Positions 1 through 6,631 are shown, counted from the stretch's first letter. The stretch is DNA of 7,098 nt from Chloroflexota bacterium (GCA_020850915.1 JADZDV010000424.1:1-7098); one strand, 5' to 3'. The notes: generated from the letters alone by a model not told the origin. Numbers and translations: made by a program.

Positions 1-1
1 G

Positions 2-1084
2 CTCGCTGAGCGTGACGAGGAGCGGCGGACACTGCGGGATCTGGCGGATCTCTCGCGTGATGGCCTCATCGCCTGCGATCGTCGGTTGGGCTTGACGTTC
101 TGTAACCGCGCCGCGACGACGCTGCTCGGGGTCGCGGCGCCGGCCGACGATGGCACGGGGCGCTGGCCCAACGGTCTCGGGCCGGTGCGCGCCGCGCTGG
201 GGAGGGCCCTGCTTGGTCGCGAGTCGACCCTCCGGGTCCCGCGCTTCCTGGAGGGTCGGCGCATCTGCCTTGATGCCGTAGCGCGGCCGGTCTTTGCCGA
301 GGATGGCGAGCTCATCGGCGCGGCGCTGCGCATCGCCGATCCCGCGCGCGACCAGCCGGGAGCGGTAGCGGTGCTGGAGGAAGTCCAGACGCTCGCTCGC
401 CGTCTGCAGGCTCCGCTTGGGTCCATTGGCGGATTCGCGGCGATGTTGCGGGAGGAGGCGGCTGGCACGCTCAACCCGCTCCAGCGCGAGCTGGCGGACT
501 CGCTGAGCGTGGAGGCGCGAAGCGCGATCGGGACGATTCAGAGGTTCCTCGAGAGCAGCAGCGCGCGAACGACGGAAGTGTTCACCGTCGCTCCGTGTGA
601 CGTTGGTCGGCTGGTCGTCGAGGCGGCAGAGCGCATCACACCCGCGGCGGAGCAGAGAGGCGTCCAGGTTCGCCTTCGACTGGTCAACCCCCTGCCCATC
701 GTTCACGGGTGCAGCGAGCGCCTGGCGCGTTTGCTGCACGGACTGCTCGACAACGCCGTCAGCTTCAGTCCGGCGGGCGCTCACGTGGAGGTGTTTGCCG
801 GCGAGCTGGAAGGTAGGCTCCGGATCACCGTCAGCGACCAGGGTCCCGGCGTGCCGGTGGCCGATCGGGAGAGGATCTTCGACCGCTTCTACCGCGCGGA
901 GAACCAGCCGAGGACCGGGCGTCACGGCATGGGGCTGGGGCTGACGATCTGCCGCTACATCGCCGAGGAGCACGGCGGCCAGGTCTGGGCCCACGACTCT
1001 GTACTGGGCGGCGCTGGGTTCACCGTCTCACTGCCGCGGCGGTCGCGCGCAGGTCGACTGGCGGCGCTCAGCGTGGCCTCGTGA
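2..1084 (+). CDS. PAS-domain sensor histidine kinase-like protein, 5' partial, H-box His replaced
   Basis: The frame is open from the first full codon at position 2 to TGA at 1082-1084, so the N-terminus lies upstream; 360 residues are visible. A charged helical linker (residues 1-15) leads into a PAS-like domain (about 15-115) with a DGLIACD...FCNRAATTLLG signature. A DHp-like helix pair follows (about 120-185), then a complete HATPase_c domain: N-box LLDNAVSFSP (Asn251), G1 DQGPGV (from 279), F-box IFDRFYRAE and G2 GMGLGL (from 309). Sensor kinases of this type autophosphorylate on a His in HELRTPL and pass phosphate to a response regulator. Here the matching stretch reads RRLQAPL, with Arg (CGC, 398-400) in the His place, so ordinary autophosphorylation is doubtful. 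No transmembrane segment is visible in this part. It may be a pseudokinase, a partner in a heterodimer, or an anti-sigma/ATPase-like regulator. No response regulator lies in the window. The family is secure; the function is not. Confidence 0.88.
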   Translation, partial: LAERDEERRTLRDLADLSRDGLIACDRRLGLTFCNRAATTLLGVAAPADDGTGRWPNGLGPVRAALGRALLGRESTLRVPRFLEGRRICLDAVARPVFAEDGELIGAALRIADPARDQPGAVAVLEEVQTLARRLQAPLGSIGGFAAMLREEAAGTLNPLQRELADSLSVEARSAIGTIQRFLESSSARTTEVFTVAPCDVGRLVVEAAERITPAAEQRGVQVRLRLVNPLPIVHGCSERLARLLHGLLDNAVSFSPAGAHVEVFAGELEGRLRITVSDQGPGVPVADRERIFDRFYRAENQPRTGRHGMGLGLTICRYIAEEHGGQVWAHDSVLGGAGFTVSLPRRSRAGRLAALSVAS

Positions 1085-1755
1085 GCACGGCAAGCTACTA
1101 CAAGCGCTTGGAGATCGAGCCCAGCGCGTCACGCGAGCAGATCGACGCGGCCTATCGCCGCCTGGCGGCGCGGCTGCACCCCGACGTGAACCCAGCGCCG
1201 GACGCGACGGCCAGGATGCAGGCGCTCAACGAAGCGTACCGCGGGCTGCGAGACCTGCGCAGGCGCGAGGACGGCGACCCGGGAGAGCCCCCGACTGGCG
1301 AGACCACGGCAGCCGCGCCCAGCGCCGAATTGTCAGCTCGGGACAAAGCCTATCTCGTGGCGCTCGACGCACTTCAGCCAGTCTGGACCTCGGCGCTCGT
1401 CGACTGGTCTCGCATCTGGGCGTTCGGTCTCGACGCGCTGTACGCGGATACTGATGTGGCCAGCTCTGACATCGTCAGAGGCACCGAGTCCTGTGGAGCG
1501 GCGCTCTCCGCGGCGCAGGTGCAGCTTGGCACGGCGGCGCCTGGCGAGCGGACGGTGCGCCTCCACGCGGCCGCACGCTCGCTGCTCGACTGTCAGTCAC
1601 TCGTGGCGCGGCAAGCTGCGAGCTTCTGCAAGAATCGGGATCCCGCGCTGTTGGGTCCGCTCGCTTCGCTGAGCCAGCGGCTGGCCGAGCTGGCGACTTC
1701 TGTGGCGGCCGAGCGTCTGCGGCTGGGCCACTCTCCGGCTCAGGCGCCGGACTAG
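1081..1755 (+). CDS. Small J-domain (DnaJ-like) protein with unrecognised C-terminal region
   Basis: This 224-residue protein starts at GTG 1081, which overlaps the upstream stop as GTGA, the usual form of translational coupling. Residues 5-58 are a J domain: YYKRLEIEPSAS, a helix rich in Ala and Arg, the HPD motif at 33-35 within LHPDVNP, then MQALNEAYRGLRD. J domains stimulate ATP hydrolysis by Hsp70 (DnaK). The Gly/Phe linker, zinc-finger repeats and substrate-binding domains of true DnaJ are missing, so it is not the housekeeping co-chaperone. A Pro/Gly/Glu-rich linker (about 63-82) leads to a soluble, Ala/Leu-rich, probably helical region (85-215) that I do not recognise, with Cys at 138, 171 and 183. 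The region may recruit a specific client to DnaK, and the overlap suggests the kinase-like neighbour or its partner (inference). The stop TAG at 1753-1755 shares its bases with the converging lepB stop. Confidence 0.85.
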   Translation: MSTASYYKRLEIEPSASREQIDAAYRRLAARLHPDVNPAPDATARMQALNEAYRGLRDLRRREDGDPGEPPTGETTAAAPSAELSARDKAYLVALDALQPVWTSALVDWSRIWAFGLDALYADTDVASSDIVRGTESCGAALSAAQVQLGTAAPGERTVRLHAAARSLLDCQSLVARQAASFCKNRDPALLGPLASLSQRLAELATSVAAERLRLGHSPAQAPD

Positions 1756-2480
1756 CGCGCGGGGGCCGCCACCGCTGGTCGCGGCGCGCTTGCGTAGGTC
1801 GCCGAGTCGATCACGCCCCAGTAGTCTGGCGGCCAGTACGACAGCCAGGCCTGGCCGATGATGCTGTCGGCAGAGATCGCTCCGAACACGTGCGAGTCGC
1901 TGCTGTTCGGCCGGTTGTCGCCTAGGACGAAGTAGGAGTCGCTCGGAACTCGCTTCGCCTCCATGTCGTAATGTGCGCGGTGGTAGACGTACGGCTCGTC
2001 CAGCTCCTGGCCGTTCACGAAGACGCGCCCGTCGGTGACTTTGACGGTCTCACCCGGCAGGCCGATCACCCGCTTGATGAAATCCTTGTCGTTGGACCCT
2101 GGCGAAATGAAGACGATAACGTCGCCGCGCCGCGGTCCGTGAAACAGGTAGAGCGGCGCGCCGCGGCCTTTCCCCGGTTGCTCTGACGACACGAACCGCT
2201 CGAGGGGGGTCCCGTCAATGCGGGCATACACGAGGCGGTTGGCGAGGATGAACTGGCCGCTGTGGAAGTTCGGGTCCATGCTGGCGCCTTCGACCCGGAA
2301 GTTCTGGATCACCAGTCGCACCGCGAGAAAGATCGCCACCGTCAGAAGGATGGTCTGGACCACCTCCCACACCAGCGTCCGCCCAGCGCTCGAACGATGT
2401 GTCTCAGCCGGCGAGCTCGCGTAGGCCGCGTCTTGCTCCAACATGCTCGGGGTGACTCCCAGTGGCTGCGTCTGTCGCAT
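1752..2480 (-). CDS. lepB: Signal peptidase I
   Basis: This 242-residue type I signal peptidase removes signal peptides from exported proteins at the outer face of the membrane. A 35-residue cytoplasmic N-terminus precedes one transmembrane helix (about 38-58, VVQTILLTVAIFLAVRLVI). The catalytic Ser68 lies in EGASMDPNF and the general-base Lys136 in KDFIKRVIGLPGETV. Other conserved boxes are RGDVIVF (118-124) and GDNRPNSSDS (187-196), followed by FGAISADSIIGQAW. The Ser/Lys dyad is intact, so it should be active. A single anchor and this length fit Gram-positive-type enzymes rather than the two-helix E. coli LepB. The C-terminal tail is a short Ala/Pro-rich extension. The ATG start (2480-2478) has GGAG five bases upstream on the minus strand, which favours it over the internal Met13. 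It lies 48 bases downstream of an M50-like protease gene on the same strand, so co-transcription is likely. Confidence 0.95.
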   Translation of the reverse strand: MRQTQPLGVTPSMLEQDAAYASSPAETHRSSAGRTLVWEVVQTILLTVAIFLAVRLVIQNFRVEGASMDPNFHSGQFILANRLVYARIDGTPLERFVSSEQPGKGRGAPLYLFHGPRRGDVIVFISPGSNDKDFIKRVIGLPGETVKVTDGRVFVNGQELDEPYVYHRAHYDMEAKRVPSDSYFVLGDNRPNSSDSHVFGAISADSIIGQAWLSYWPPDYWGVIDSATYASAPRPAVAAPAR

Positions 2481-2501
2481 TATATCTCCACGAACGGATG
2501 A

Positions 2502-2523
2502 CCCGGCCCGAGGTGCCGCCGGG
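2502..2523 (-). other. Inverted repeat between the M50-like gene and lepB
   Basis: CCCGGC at 2502-2507 pairs with GCCGGG at 2518-2523 around a 10-base loop, inside the 48-base gap between the two minus-strand genes. No T-tract follows in either direction. It could shape the transcript (processing or partial attenuation before lepB) or be chance in GC-rich DNA. It ends about 20 bases before the lepB start and does not cover its GGAG site. Confidence 0.3.
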
Positions 2524-2528
2524 GCGTG

Positions 2529-3047
2529 TCACCCGCCGGCCAGCGAGCGCGCCAGCCAGACCATCGCCAGAGCGTACGCCCAGTGTCCCCAGAGACGTCG
2601 CGACAGGTTGACCATGAGCAAGAGCCAGGCCAGCGGCAGCACGAGCACTGCCAGCACGTTGGCACACCGCGCGTGCGCGACCGCGACGCGTTGGAGGGCA
2701 TGGGCATCCCCGCCGCTTGGCCAGGACTCCAGCAGGATGGAGACGCCGAGCCAGAACAGGAGCGGGATAGACAGGCCGCTCCAGACGGTTAGCGGCAGAG
2801 TTGCCAGCCGCCACGCGAAGACGAGCGCGAGCACGCCGAGACTGGTGTTGAGAAACAACGGGCCCGAGGCGATGAGCAGCTGCTGTCGGAGCAGTGGCGG
2901 CAGGGCGTGGGTGACGAAGCCGGCCGGGCTGCCGATCCTGAACAGCGTCATGCGTCGGATTGGCACGCCGGCCAGGCGGCAGAAGGTGGCGTGGGCGAAC
3001 TCGTGGACGATAACGCCCGGTGCTACCAGAGCGGCCTTGAGCATCAT
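2529..3047 (-). CDS. M50-like (site-2-protease-type) membrane zinc metalloprotease
   Basis: From the tandem ATG codons at 3047 this gives 172 residues. The zinc-binding HEFAH motif comes early (His15, Glu16, His19) in a hydrophobic helix, VIVHEFAHATFCRLAGV, as in intramembrane metalloproteases. ASGPLFLNTSLG (about 60-71) resembles the conserved GPxxN stretch after the first core helix. A late hydrophobic segment ends in ESWPSGGDA, where Asp114 is well placed to be the third zinc ligand. Four or so membrane segments are visible, and there is no PDZ domain, so this is a minimal form. The frame stays open upstream to a GTG at 3131. A TTG at 3080 preceded by GGGAG is another possible start, while the ATG pair has only a distant AGGAG. 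I chose the ATG because the Pro/Gly/Ser-rich upstream residues look non-coding. The stop is TGA (2531-2529). Substrate is unknown; cleavage of membrane-anchored regulators or signal-peptide remnants is possible. The family is fairly sure, activity unproven. Confidence 0.8.
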   Translation of the reverse strand: MMLKAALVAPGVIVHEFAHATFCRLAGVPIRRMTLFRIGSPAGFVTHALPPLLRQQLLIASGPLFLNTSLGVLALVFAWRLATLPLTVWSGLSIPLLFWLGVSILLESWPSGGDAHALQRVAVAHARCANVLAVLVLPLAWLLLMVNLSRRLWGHWAYALAMVWLARSLAGG

Positions 3048-3134
3048 AGGCAAGAGGCAAGCTCCTGACGGCGCATTCAAACCGCTCCCGCTCGTCGGCG
3101 TGCAAACGCCCCACGGTTCGGCGCTCCGCACGGC

Positions 3135-3140
3135 ATTCTA
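3135..3140 (-). promoter_or_regulatory. Possible -10 box for the M50-lepB unit
   Basis: The minus strand reads TAGAAT here, five of six matches to TATAAT, in an otherwise GC-rich stretch. I see no good -35 hexamer 16-18 bases upstream. If real, transcription would begin near 3128, which would exclude the GTG at 3131 as the M50 start and agree with a start at 3080 or 3047. Confidence 0.25.
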
Positions 3141-3164
3141 GAGCCGGCTCGCGGCGCTCGAGCG
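3141..3164. repeat. Two perfect 10-bp palindromes in the divergent intergenic region
   Basis: GAGCCGGCTC at 3141-3150 and CGCTCGAGCG at 3155-3164 are each perfect palindromes, four bases apart. A further GCTCGA (3156-3161) pairs with TCGAGC (3170-3175). They sit between the start regions of the minus-strand protease unit and plus-strand purH, where a dimeric repressor could act on one or both. They may also be chance in GC-rich sequence. Confidence 0.35.
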
Positions 3165-3248
3165 ACCGATCGAGCACGCTTGCATCACATCCGTGCGTGC
3201 CGCGCCCGCGAGACGACTGAAGATCGGGAGGGCGCGGAGCGATGGGCG

Positions 3249-3254
3249 TATAAT
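3249..3254 (+). promoter_or_regulatory. Consensus -10 box upstream of purH
   Basis: A perfect TATAAT stands out in GC-rich DNA, 54 bases before the first possible purH start. There is no TTGACA-like hexamer at the proper distance and no TG dinucleotide for an extended -10, so it may need an activator or a non-canonical -35. Transcription would start near 3261 and leave a leader of about 50 bases. I see no purine riboswitch-like structure in that short leader. Confidence 0.55.
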
Positions 3255-3308
3255 CGGCTCAAACTCTGATGGACATAACGCGCGGCGGTTGTCTGTTGCG
3301 CCGGCGTT

Positions 3309-4883
3309 GTGGTTGTGAATGGGGTGAAGGTGCGCGCTCTTATCAGCGTCTCCGACAAGGCTGGAGTCGTCGATTTTGCCCGCGGACTCGAGTTGCTAGG
3401 AGCAGAGATCTACTCAACCGGAGGGACCGAGAGCTTACTGCGCCAGGAAGGTGTGGCCGTCCGCGGCGTCCAGGAGCTCACCGGTTTTCCGGAGATGCTA
3501 GGTGGGCGGGTCAAGACGCTGCATCCCAAGGTGTTTGGCGGGATACTCGCCCTGAGGGATGACGCCGGTCATCAGTCCGAGCTGTCCGAGCACGGGCTTG
3601 CGCCGATCGACCTGGTGGCGGTCAATCTCTATCCGTTTGTCGAAACGGTGCGCCAGAGCGGTGTCGCTCTCGCCGACGCGCTCGAGCATATCGACATCGG
3701 CGGTCCGTCGCTCCTGCGCGCCGCCGCCAAGAACTTCGCCAGCGTGGCGGTCGTCTGCGATCCGCGGGACTATCCGGCGGTGCTCAGCGAGCTGGAGCAG
3801 CCGGGTGGGCTTGACCAGGAGACGCGGCGCCGGCTGGCCGCTCGCGCGTTCCAGCACTGCGCAGTGTACGACACCAACATCGCCGACTACCTCCGGCCAG
3901 CCGACGACCTGTTCCCGGACGAGTACACCCTCGCTCTCTGCAAGCTGGCCGCGCTGCGGTACGGCGAGAACCCGCACCAACTGGCGGCGATCTACACGGA
4001 GGCGACCTGGCGGCCACGTCCTGGCGGCATCGCGCAGGCCGTGCAGTTGCACGGTAAGCAACTCTCGTTCAACAACACCTACGACCTCGACGCCGCGTGG
4101 AACATCGTGAGTGACTTCTCCGCTCCCTGCGTCACTATCGTCAAGCACGGCAACCCCTGTGGTCTGGCGTGCGCCGATGACCTGACGGAAGCGTTTCAGC
4201 GAGCGCTGGCCACCGATCCGCAGTCCGCCTTCGGCGGTGCCGTTGCCCTAAACCGTGTGGTTGACGTCGCGACGGCCGAGGCGATCAAGAGCGTCTTTTT
4301 CGAGGACCTGGTGGCGCCAGACTTCACCCCAGAGGCGCTCGAGGTGCTCCGGACGAAGCGCGACCTGCGCGTACTCTCGACGGGCGCGGGTTCAGTCCAG
4401 AAGGGCGGCGGAGTTCGCGAGCTCGGTCTTGACTATAAGCGCATCGGCGGCGGCTTCCTGGTGCAGACTCCGGACAATCTCGGCGAGAGCATGCTGACCC
4501 GCGACGTCGTCACGACACGTCACCCGAGCCTCAGCGAGCTGACAGGCCTGCTCTTCGCCTGGCGCGCCGTCAAGCACGCCAGCTCGAACGCTGTCGTGCT
4601 GGCGAAGGGCCTGTCGCTCGTCGGTGTCGGGGCGGGACAACCCAGCCGGGTCGACTCCGTGGAGATCGCGGCACGCAAGGCCGGCGACCGCGCGGTTGGG
4701 AGCGTCATGGCGTCGGACGCGTTCTTCCCGTTTCCTGATGGGATCGAGAGGGCGGCCGAGGCGGGCGTGACCGCGGTCATCCAGCCGGGCGGCTCCATCC
4801 GCGATCAGGAAGCGATCAAGGCCGCTAATCGGCACCATATGGCCAGGATCTTCACCCATCAGCGCCATTTCAAGCATCGATAA
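3309..4883 (+). CDS. purH: Bifunctional AICAR transformylase / IMP cyclohydrolase
   Basis: This 524-residue enzyme carries out the last two steps of de novo IMP synthesis: formylation of AICAR with 10-formyl-tetrahydrofolate, then ring closure. The N-terminal cyclohydrolase domain (about 6-200) shows ALISVSDKAGVVDFARGL, YSTGGT, ELTGFPEMLGGRVKTLHPKVFGG and HIDIGGPSLLRAAAKN. The transformylase half shows LRYGENPHQ (from 216), LHGKQLSFNNTYDLDAAW, the catalytic Lys279-His280 in VKHGNPCG, SAFGGAVALNR, SSNAVV, GAGQPSRVDS, DAFFPFPDGI, QPGGSIRD and the C-terminal RHFKH. Length and order are normal and both domains look functional. Four in-frame GTG codons (3309, 3315, 3324, 3330) compete as starts with no clear Shine-Dalgarno; family alignment would favour 3315-3324, just before VRALISVSDK. 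The stop is TAA at 4881-4883. It appears to be transcribed alone from a TATAAT box about 55 bases upstream; no other pur gene is present in the window. Confidence 0.97.
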   Translation: MVVNGVKVRALISVSDKAGVVDFARGLELLGAEIYSTGGTESLLRQEGVAVRGVQELTGFPEMLGGRVKTLHPKVFGGILALRDDAGHQSELSEHGLAPIDLVAVNLYPFVETVRQSGVALADALEHIDIGGPSLLRAAAKNFASVAVVCDPRDYPAVLSELEQPGGLDQETRRRLAARAFQHCAVYDTNIADYLRPADDLFPDEYTLALCKLAALRYGENPHQLAAIYTEATWRPRPGGIAQAVQLHGKQLSFNNTYDLDAAWNIVSDFSAPCVTIVKHGNPCGLACADDLTEAFQRALATDPQSAFGGAVALNRVVDVATAEAIKSVFFEDLVAPDFTPEALEVLRTKRDLRVLSTGAGSVQKGGGVRELGLDYKRIGGGFLVQTPDNLGESMLTRDVVTTRHPSLSELTGLLFAWRAVKHASSNAVVLAKGLSLVGVGAGQPSRVDSVEIAARKAGDRAVGSVMASDAFFPFPDGIERAAEAGVTAVIQPGGSIRDQEAIKAANRHHMARIFTHQRHFKHR

Positions 4884-4900
4884 CCGGCGGAGCAATTGCG

Positions 4901-4924
4901 TGCACCAGGTTCTATTCTGGTGCA
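4901..4924 (+). terminator. Inverted repeat after purH, possible terminator without a T-tract
   Basis: TGCACCAG (4901-4908) and CTGGTGCA (4917-4924) form a perfect 8-bp stem with an 8-base loop, 17 bases after the purH stop. The stem can extend outward by a G-T wobble and a C-G pair. No run of T follows, so it is not a classical intrinsic terminator. It may still stop transcription, stabilise the purH 3' end, or bind a protein as a dyad ahead of the rny promoter. Confidence 0.45.
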
Positions 4925-4978
4925 TGATGCGCAGTGCGAAGAGCGTCTGATGCTTCGGGGGAGCTGTTCGGAGACTTC

Positions 4979-5008
4979 TTGACCAGTACGGAATTTCGCA
5001 ATTATGAT
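4979..5008 (+). promoter_or_regulatory. Sigma70-type promoter for rny
   Basis: TTGACC (4979-4984) and TATGAT (5003-5008) are separated by 18 bases, each five of six matches to consensus. The stretch is clearly more AT-rich than its surroundings. Predicted transcription begins near 5015 and gives a leader of about 77 bases before the rny GTG. The sequence GCAATT occurs at 4998-5003 and again at 5017-5022, flanking the -10 region, which might be an operator. This is the best promoter match I see in the window. Confidence 0.65.
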
Positions 5009-5033
5009 ACTGTGATGCAATTTGACCACTTCC

Positions 5034-5054
5034 GTCCAGCGCTTAGGCGCGGAC
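5034..5054 (+). promoter_or_regulatory. Leader hairpin in the rny 5' untranslated region
   Basis: GTCC (5034-5037) pairs with GGAC (5051-5054), and GCGC (5039-5042) with GCGC (5047-5050), around a TTAG tetraloop with one bulged A at 5038. This gives eight GC-rich pairs inside the predicted leader, about 18 bases before the Shine-Dalgarno. It could protect the 5' end or act as a processing site for RNase Y itself. The hairpin is visible in the sequence; its role is inference. Confidence 0.4.
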
Positions 5055-5071
5055 ATAGAGACACGCTCCAG

Positions 5072-5080
5072 AAAGGAGGT
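5072..5080 (+). promoter_or_regulatory. Strong ribosome binding site for rny
   Basis: AAAGGAGGT matches the 16S anti-Shine-Dalgarno almost fully. It lies 11 bases before GTG 5092, somewhat longer than usual. A nearer GTG at 5082 is in another frame, and the GTG at 5092 leads directly into the membrane anchor expected for RNase Y, which settles the start. Confidence 0.75.
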
Positions 5081-5091
5081 AGTGGTCCGCT

Positions 5092-6624
5092 GTGGAAGCT
5101 GTTGCAAGCCTGCTCATCGGGCTGGTGGCGCTTGCGGTCGGCCTCGGCGTTGGTTACGTGCTGCGCCAGCGCTCAACCGCCCGGGTCGAAGACGCAGCCC
5201 GCCTTGGCGCGGAAAAACTGTTGGCCGAGGCAACCGCGCGACAGAAAGAGATCTTGCTGGAGGCCAAGGACGAAGTTCTTCAGCTCCGCAACGCCGCTGA
5301 GCAGGAGGTCAAGGAGCGTCGGCTGGAGGTCCAGCGTGCGGAGCGCCGACTGGAGAGCAAGGAGCAGGCAGTCGATCGACGCTTCACCGATCTCGAGCTC
5401 AAGCTGGACCAGCTCCAGCAACGGGACCAGGAGATCCAGGAGCGGCTGCATGAAGTAGAACGGCTCCGGCAGGAGCAGGTACGGGAGCTTCAGCGCGTCG
5501 CCAGCCTGTCTCTGGAGCAGGCGCGGGAGATCGTCCTGCGCAAGGTGGAGGAGGAGGCTCGCGAAGACAGCGCTCGTCTGATGCGCGACATCGAGCAGGA
5601 GGCCCGCGAGTCGGCTGAAGCCAAGGCCAAGCAGATCCTCTCCGTTGCCATACAGCGCTACGCTGGTGAGCAGGTCGCGGAGACCACCGTCTCCGTGGTC
5701 CCGATCCCGAACGAGGAGATGAAAGGCCGGATTATCGGACGCGAGGGCAGGAATATCCGAGCGCTCGAAGCCGCCACCGGCGTGGACCTGATTATCGACG
5801 ACACGCCAGACGCCGTGACTCTCTCGAGCTTCGACCCGATCCGTCGCGAGGTGGCGCGAGTCGCTCTCAACAAGCTGGTGCTGGACGGGCGGATCCACCC
5901 GGGGCGCATCGAAGAGATCGTCGCCAAAGCCAAGCAAGAGATCGAGGCCCTGATCCGACAGGAGGGTGAAGCGGCGGCGTACGAGGCAGGCGTGCACGGC
6001 CTGCATCCCGAGATAGTCAAGGTCATGGGGCGAATGAAGTTCCGCGCCTCCTACGGCCAGAACCAGCTCCAGCACAGCATCGAGGTAGCGCACATCGCCG
6101 CCATGCTGGCCGCGGACATCGGCATCGACGTCGCCATGACGCGCCGCGCGGGCTTTCTCCACGACATCGGAAAGGTGTTGACCCACGAATTCGAGGGGCC
6201 TCACCACATCGTTGGCGGGGATTTCGTCCGCCGCTACGGCGAGTCGGCGCTCGTCGCCGACGCTGTGAGCGGGCACCACGACCACGATCCGGAATTCCAG
6301 ACGCCTGAGGCGGTGGTGGTTCAGGCGGCCGACGCGATCTCTGGGGCTCGGCCGGGCGCACGACGCGAGAGCGTCGAGCACTATGTGAAGCGCCTGGAGG
6401 CACTGGAGAACGTGGCCAACTCGTTCGAGGGCGTCGAGAAGTCGTTTGCCATCCAGGCTGGGCGCGAGGTGCGGATCATCGTCCGACCCGAGGAGGTGGA
6501 TGACCTTGGCGCCAGCCGTCTGGCCCGCGACATCGTTCGGCGAATTGAGGACTCACTCCAGTACCCGGGCCAGATCAAGGTGACCGTGGTGCGCGAGACG
6601 CGCGCCGTCGACTACGCCCGCTAG
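5092..6624 (+). CDS. rny: Ribonuclease Y
   Basis: This 510-residue membrane-anchored endoribonuclease starts mRNA decay by cutting single-stranded, often AU-rich, 5'-monophosphorylated RNA. The order is complete and typical: N-terminal transmembrane helix (about 5-24), long charged coiled coil (28-185), KH RNA-binding domain (about 205-265) with [10 protein letters not shown] at 212-221, and HD domain with [14 protein letters not shown] (321-334) and the metal-binding HDIG at 357-360, followed by SGHHDHDP. The C-terminal part has [31 protein letters not shown] and [16 protein letters not shown], nearly diagnostic for this family. Length matches the usual 510-520 residues, and no key residue is missing. 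The GTG start is supported by the AGGAGG upstream and by the anchor sequence. It has its own promoter and leader hairpin. A PHP phosphoesterase gene begins 7 bases after the TAG, so the two are almost certainly co-transcribed. Confidence 0.98.
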   Translation: MEAVASLLIGLVALAVGLGVGYVLRQRSTARVEDAARLGAEKLLAEATARQKEILLEAKDEVLQLRNAAEQEVKERRLEVQRAERRLESKEQAVDRRFTDLELKLDQLQQRDQEIQERLHEVERLRQEQVRELQRVASLSLEQAREIVLRKVEEEAREDSARLMRDIEQEARESAEAKAKQILSVAIQRYAGEQVAETTVSVVPIPNEEMKGRIIGREGRNIRALEAATGVDLIIDDTPDAVTLSSFDPIRREVARVALNKLVLDGRIHPGRIEEIVAKAKQEIEALIRQEGEAAAYEAGVHGLHPEIVKVMGRMKFRASYGQNQLQHSIEVAHIAAMLAADIGIDVAMTRRAGFLHDIGKVLTHEFEGPHHIVGGDFVRRYGESALVADAVSGHHDHDPEFQTPEAVVVQAADAISGARPGARRESVEHYVKRLEALENVANSFEGVEKSFAIQAGREVRIIVRPEEVDDLGASRLARDIVRRIEDSLQYPGQIKVTVVRETRAVDYAR

Positions 6625-6631
6625 GGAGCAC

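Noticed and set aside
86..88. TTG as the start of the kinase-like gene
   Set aside because: It falls inside the PAS core (after DGLIACD) and the frame stays open upstream to position 2 with sensible PAS and linker sequence, so the gene is truncated by the window edge.
3129..3131. GTG start for the M50-like gene
   Set aside because: It has no Shine-Dalgarno, would add 28 Gly/Ser/Pro-rich residues without family character, and lies at the predicted transcription start; the ATG pair at 3047 or the TTG at 3080 fit better, though this is not settled.
2404..3177. Long minus-strand frame spanning lepB start and the M50-like gene
   Set aside because: It overlaps both better-supported genes in another frame, is Arg/Pro-rich and has no motif, unlike the HEFAH-bearing frame.
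3255..3308. Purine riboswitch or other aptamer in the purH leader
   Set aside because: The leader is only about 50 bases and shows no stable multi-stem structure or recognisable aptamer core.
5022..5050. Second TTGACC as a -35 of another rny promoter
   Set aside because: No -10-like hexamer occurs 16-19 bases downstream; the region there is GC-rich and forms the leader hairpin instead.
4934..5458. Plus-strand frame covering the rny promoter and its first third
   Set aside because: It runs through the promoter and leader and overlaps the RNase Y anchor and coiled coil out of frame; composition is Arg/Ser-rich with no motif.
5173..6381. Long open frame (402 codons) on the minus strand inside rny
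   Set aside because: It is fully antisense to an unmistakable RNase Y, and the open frame is the usual by-product of GC-rich codon bias; its translation shows no recognisable domain.
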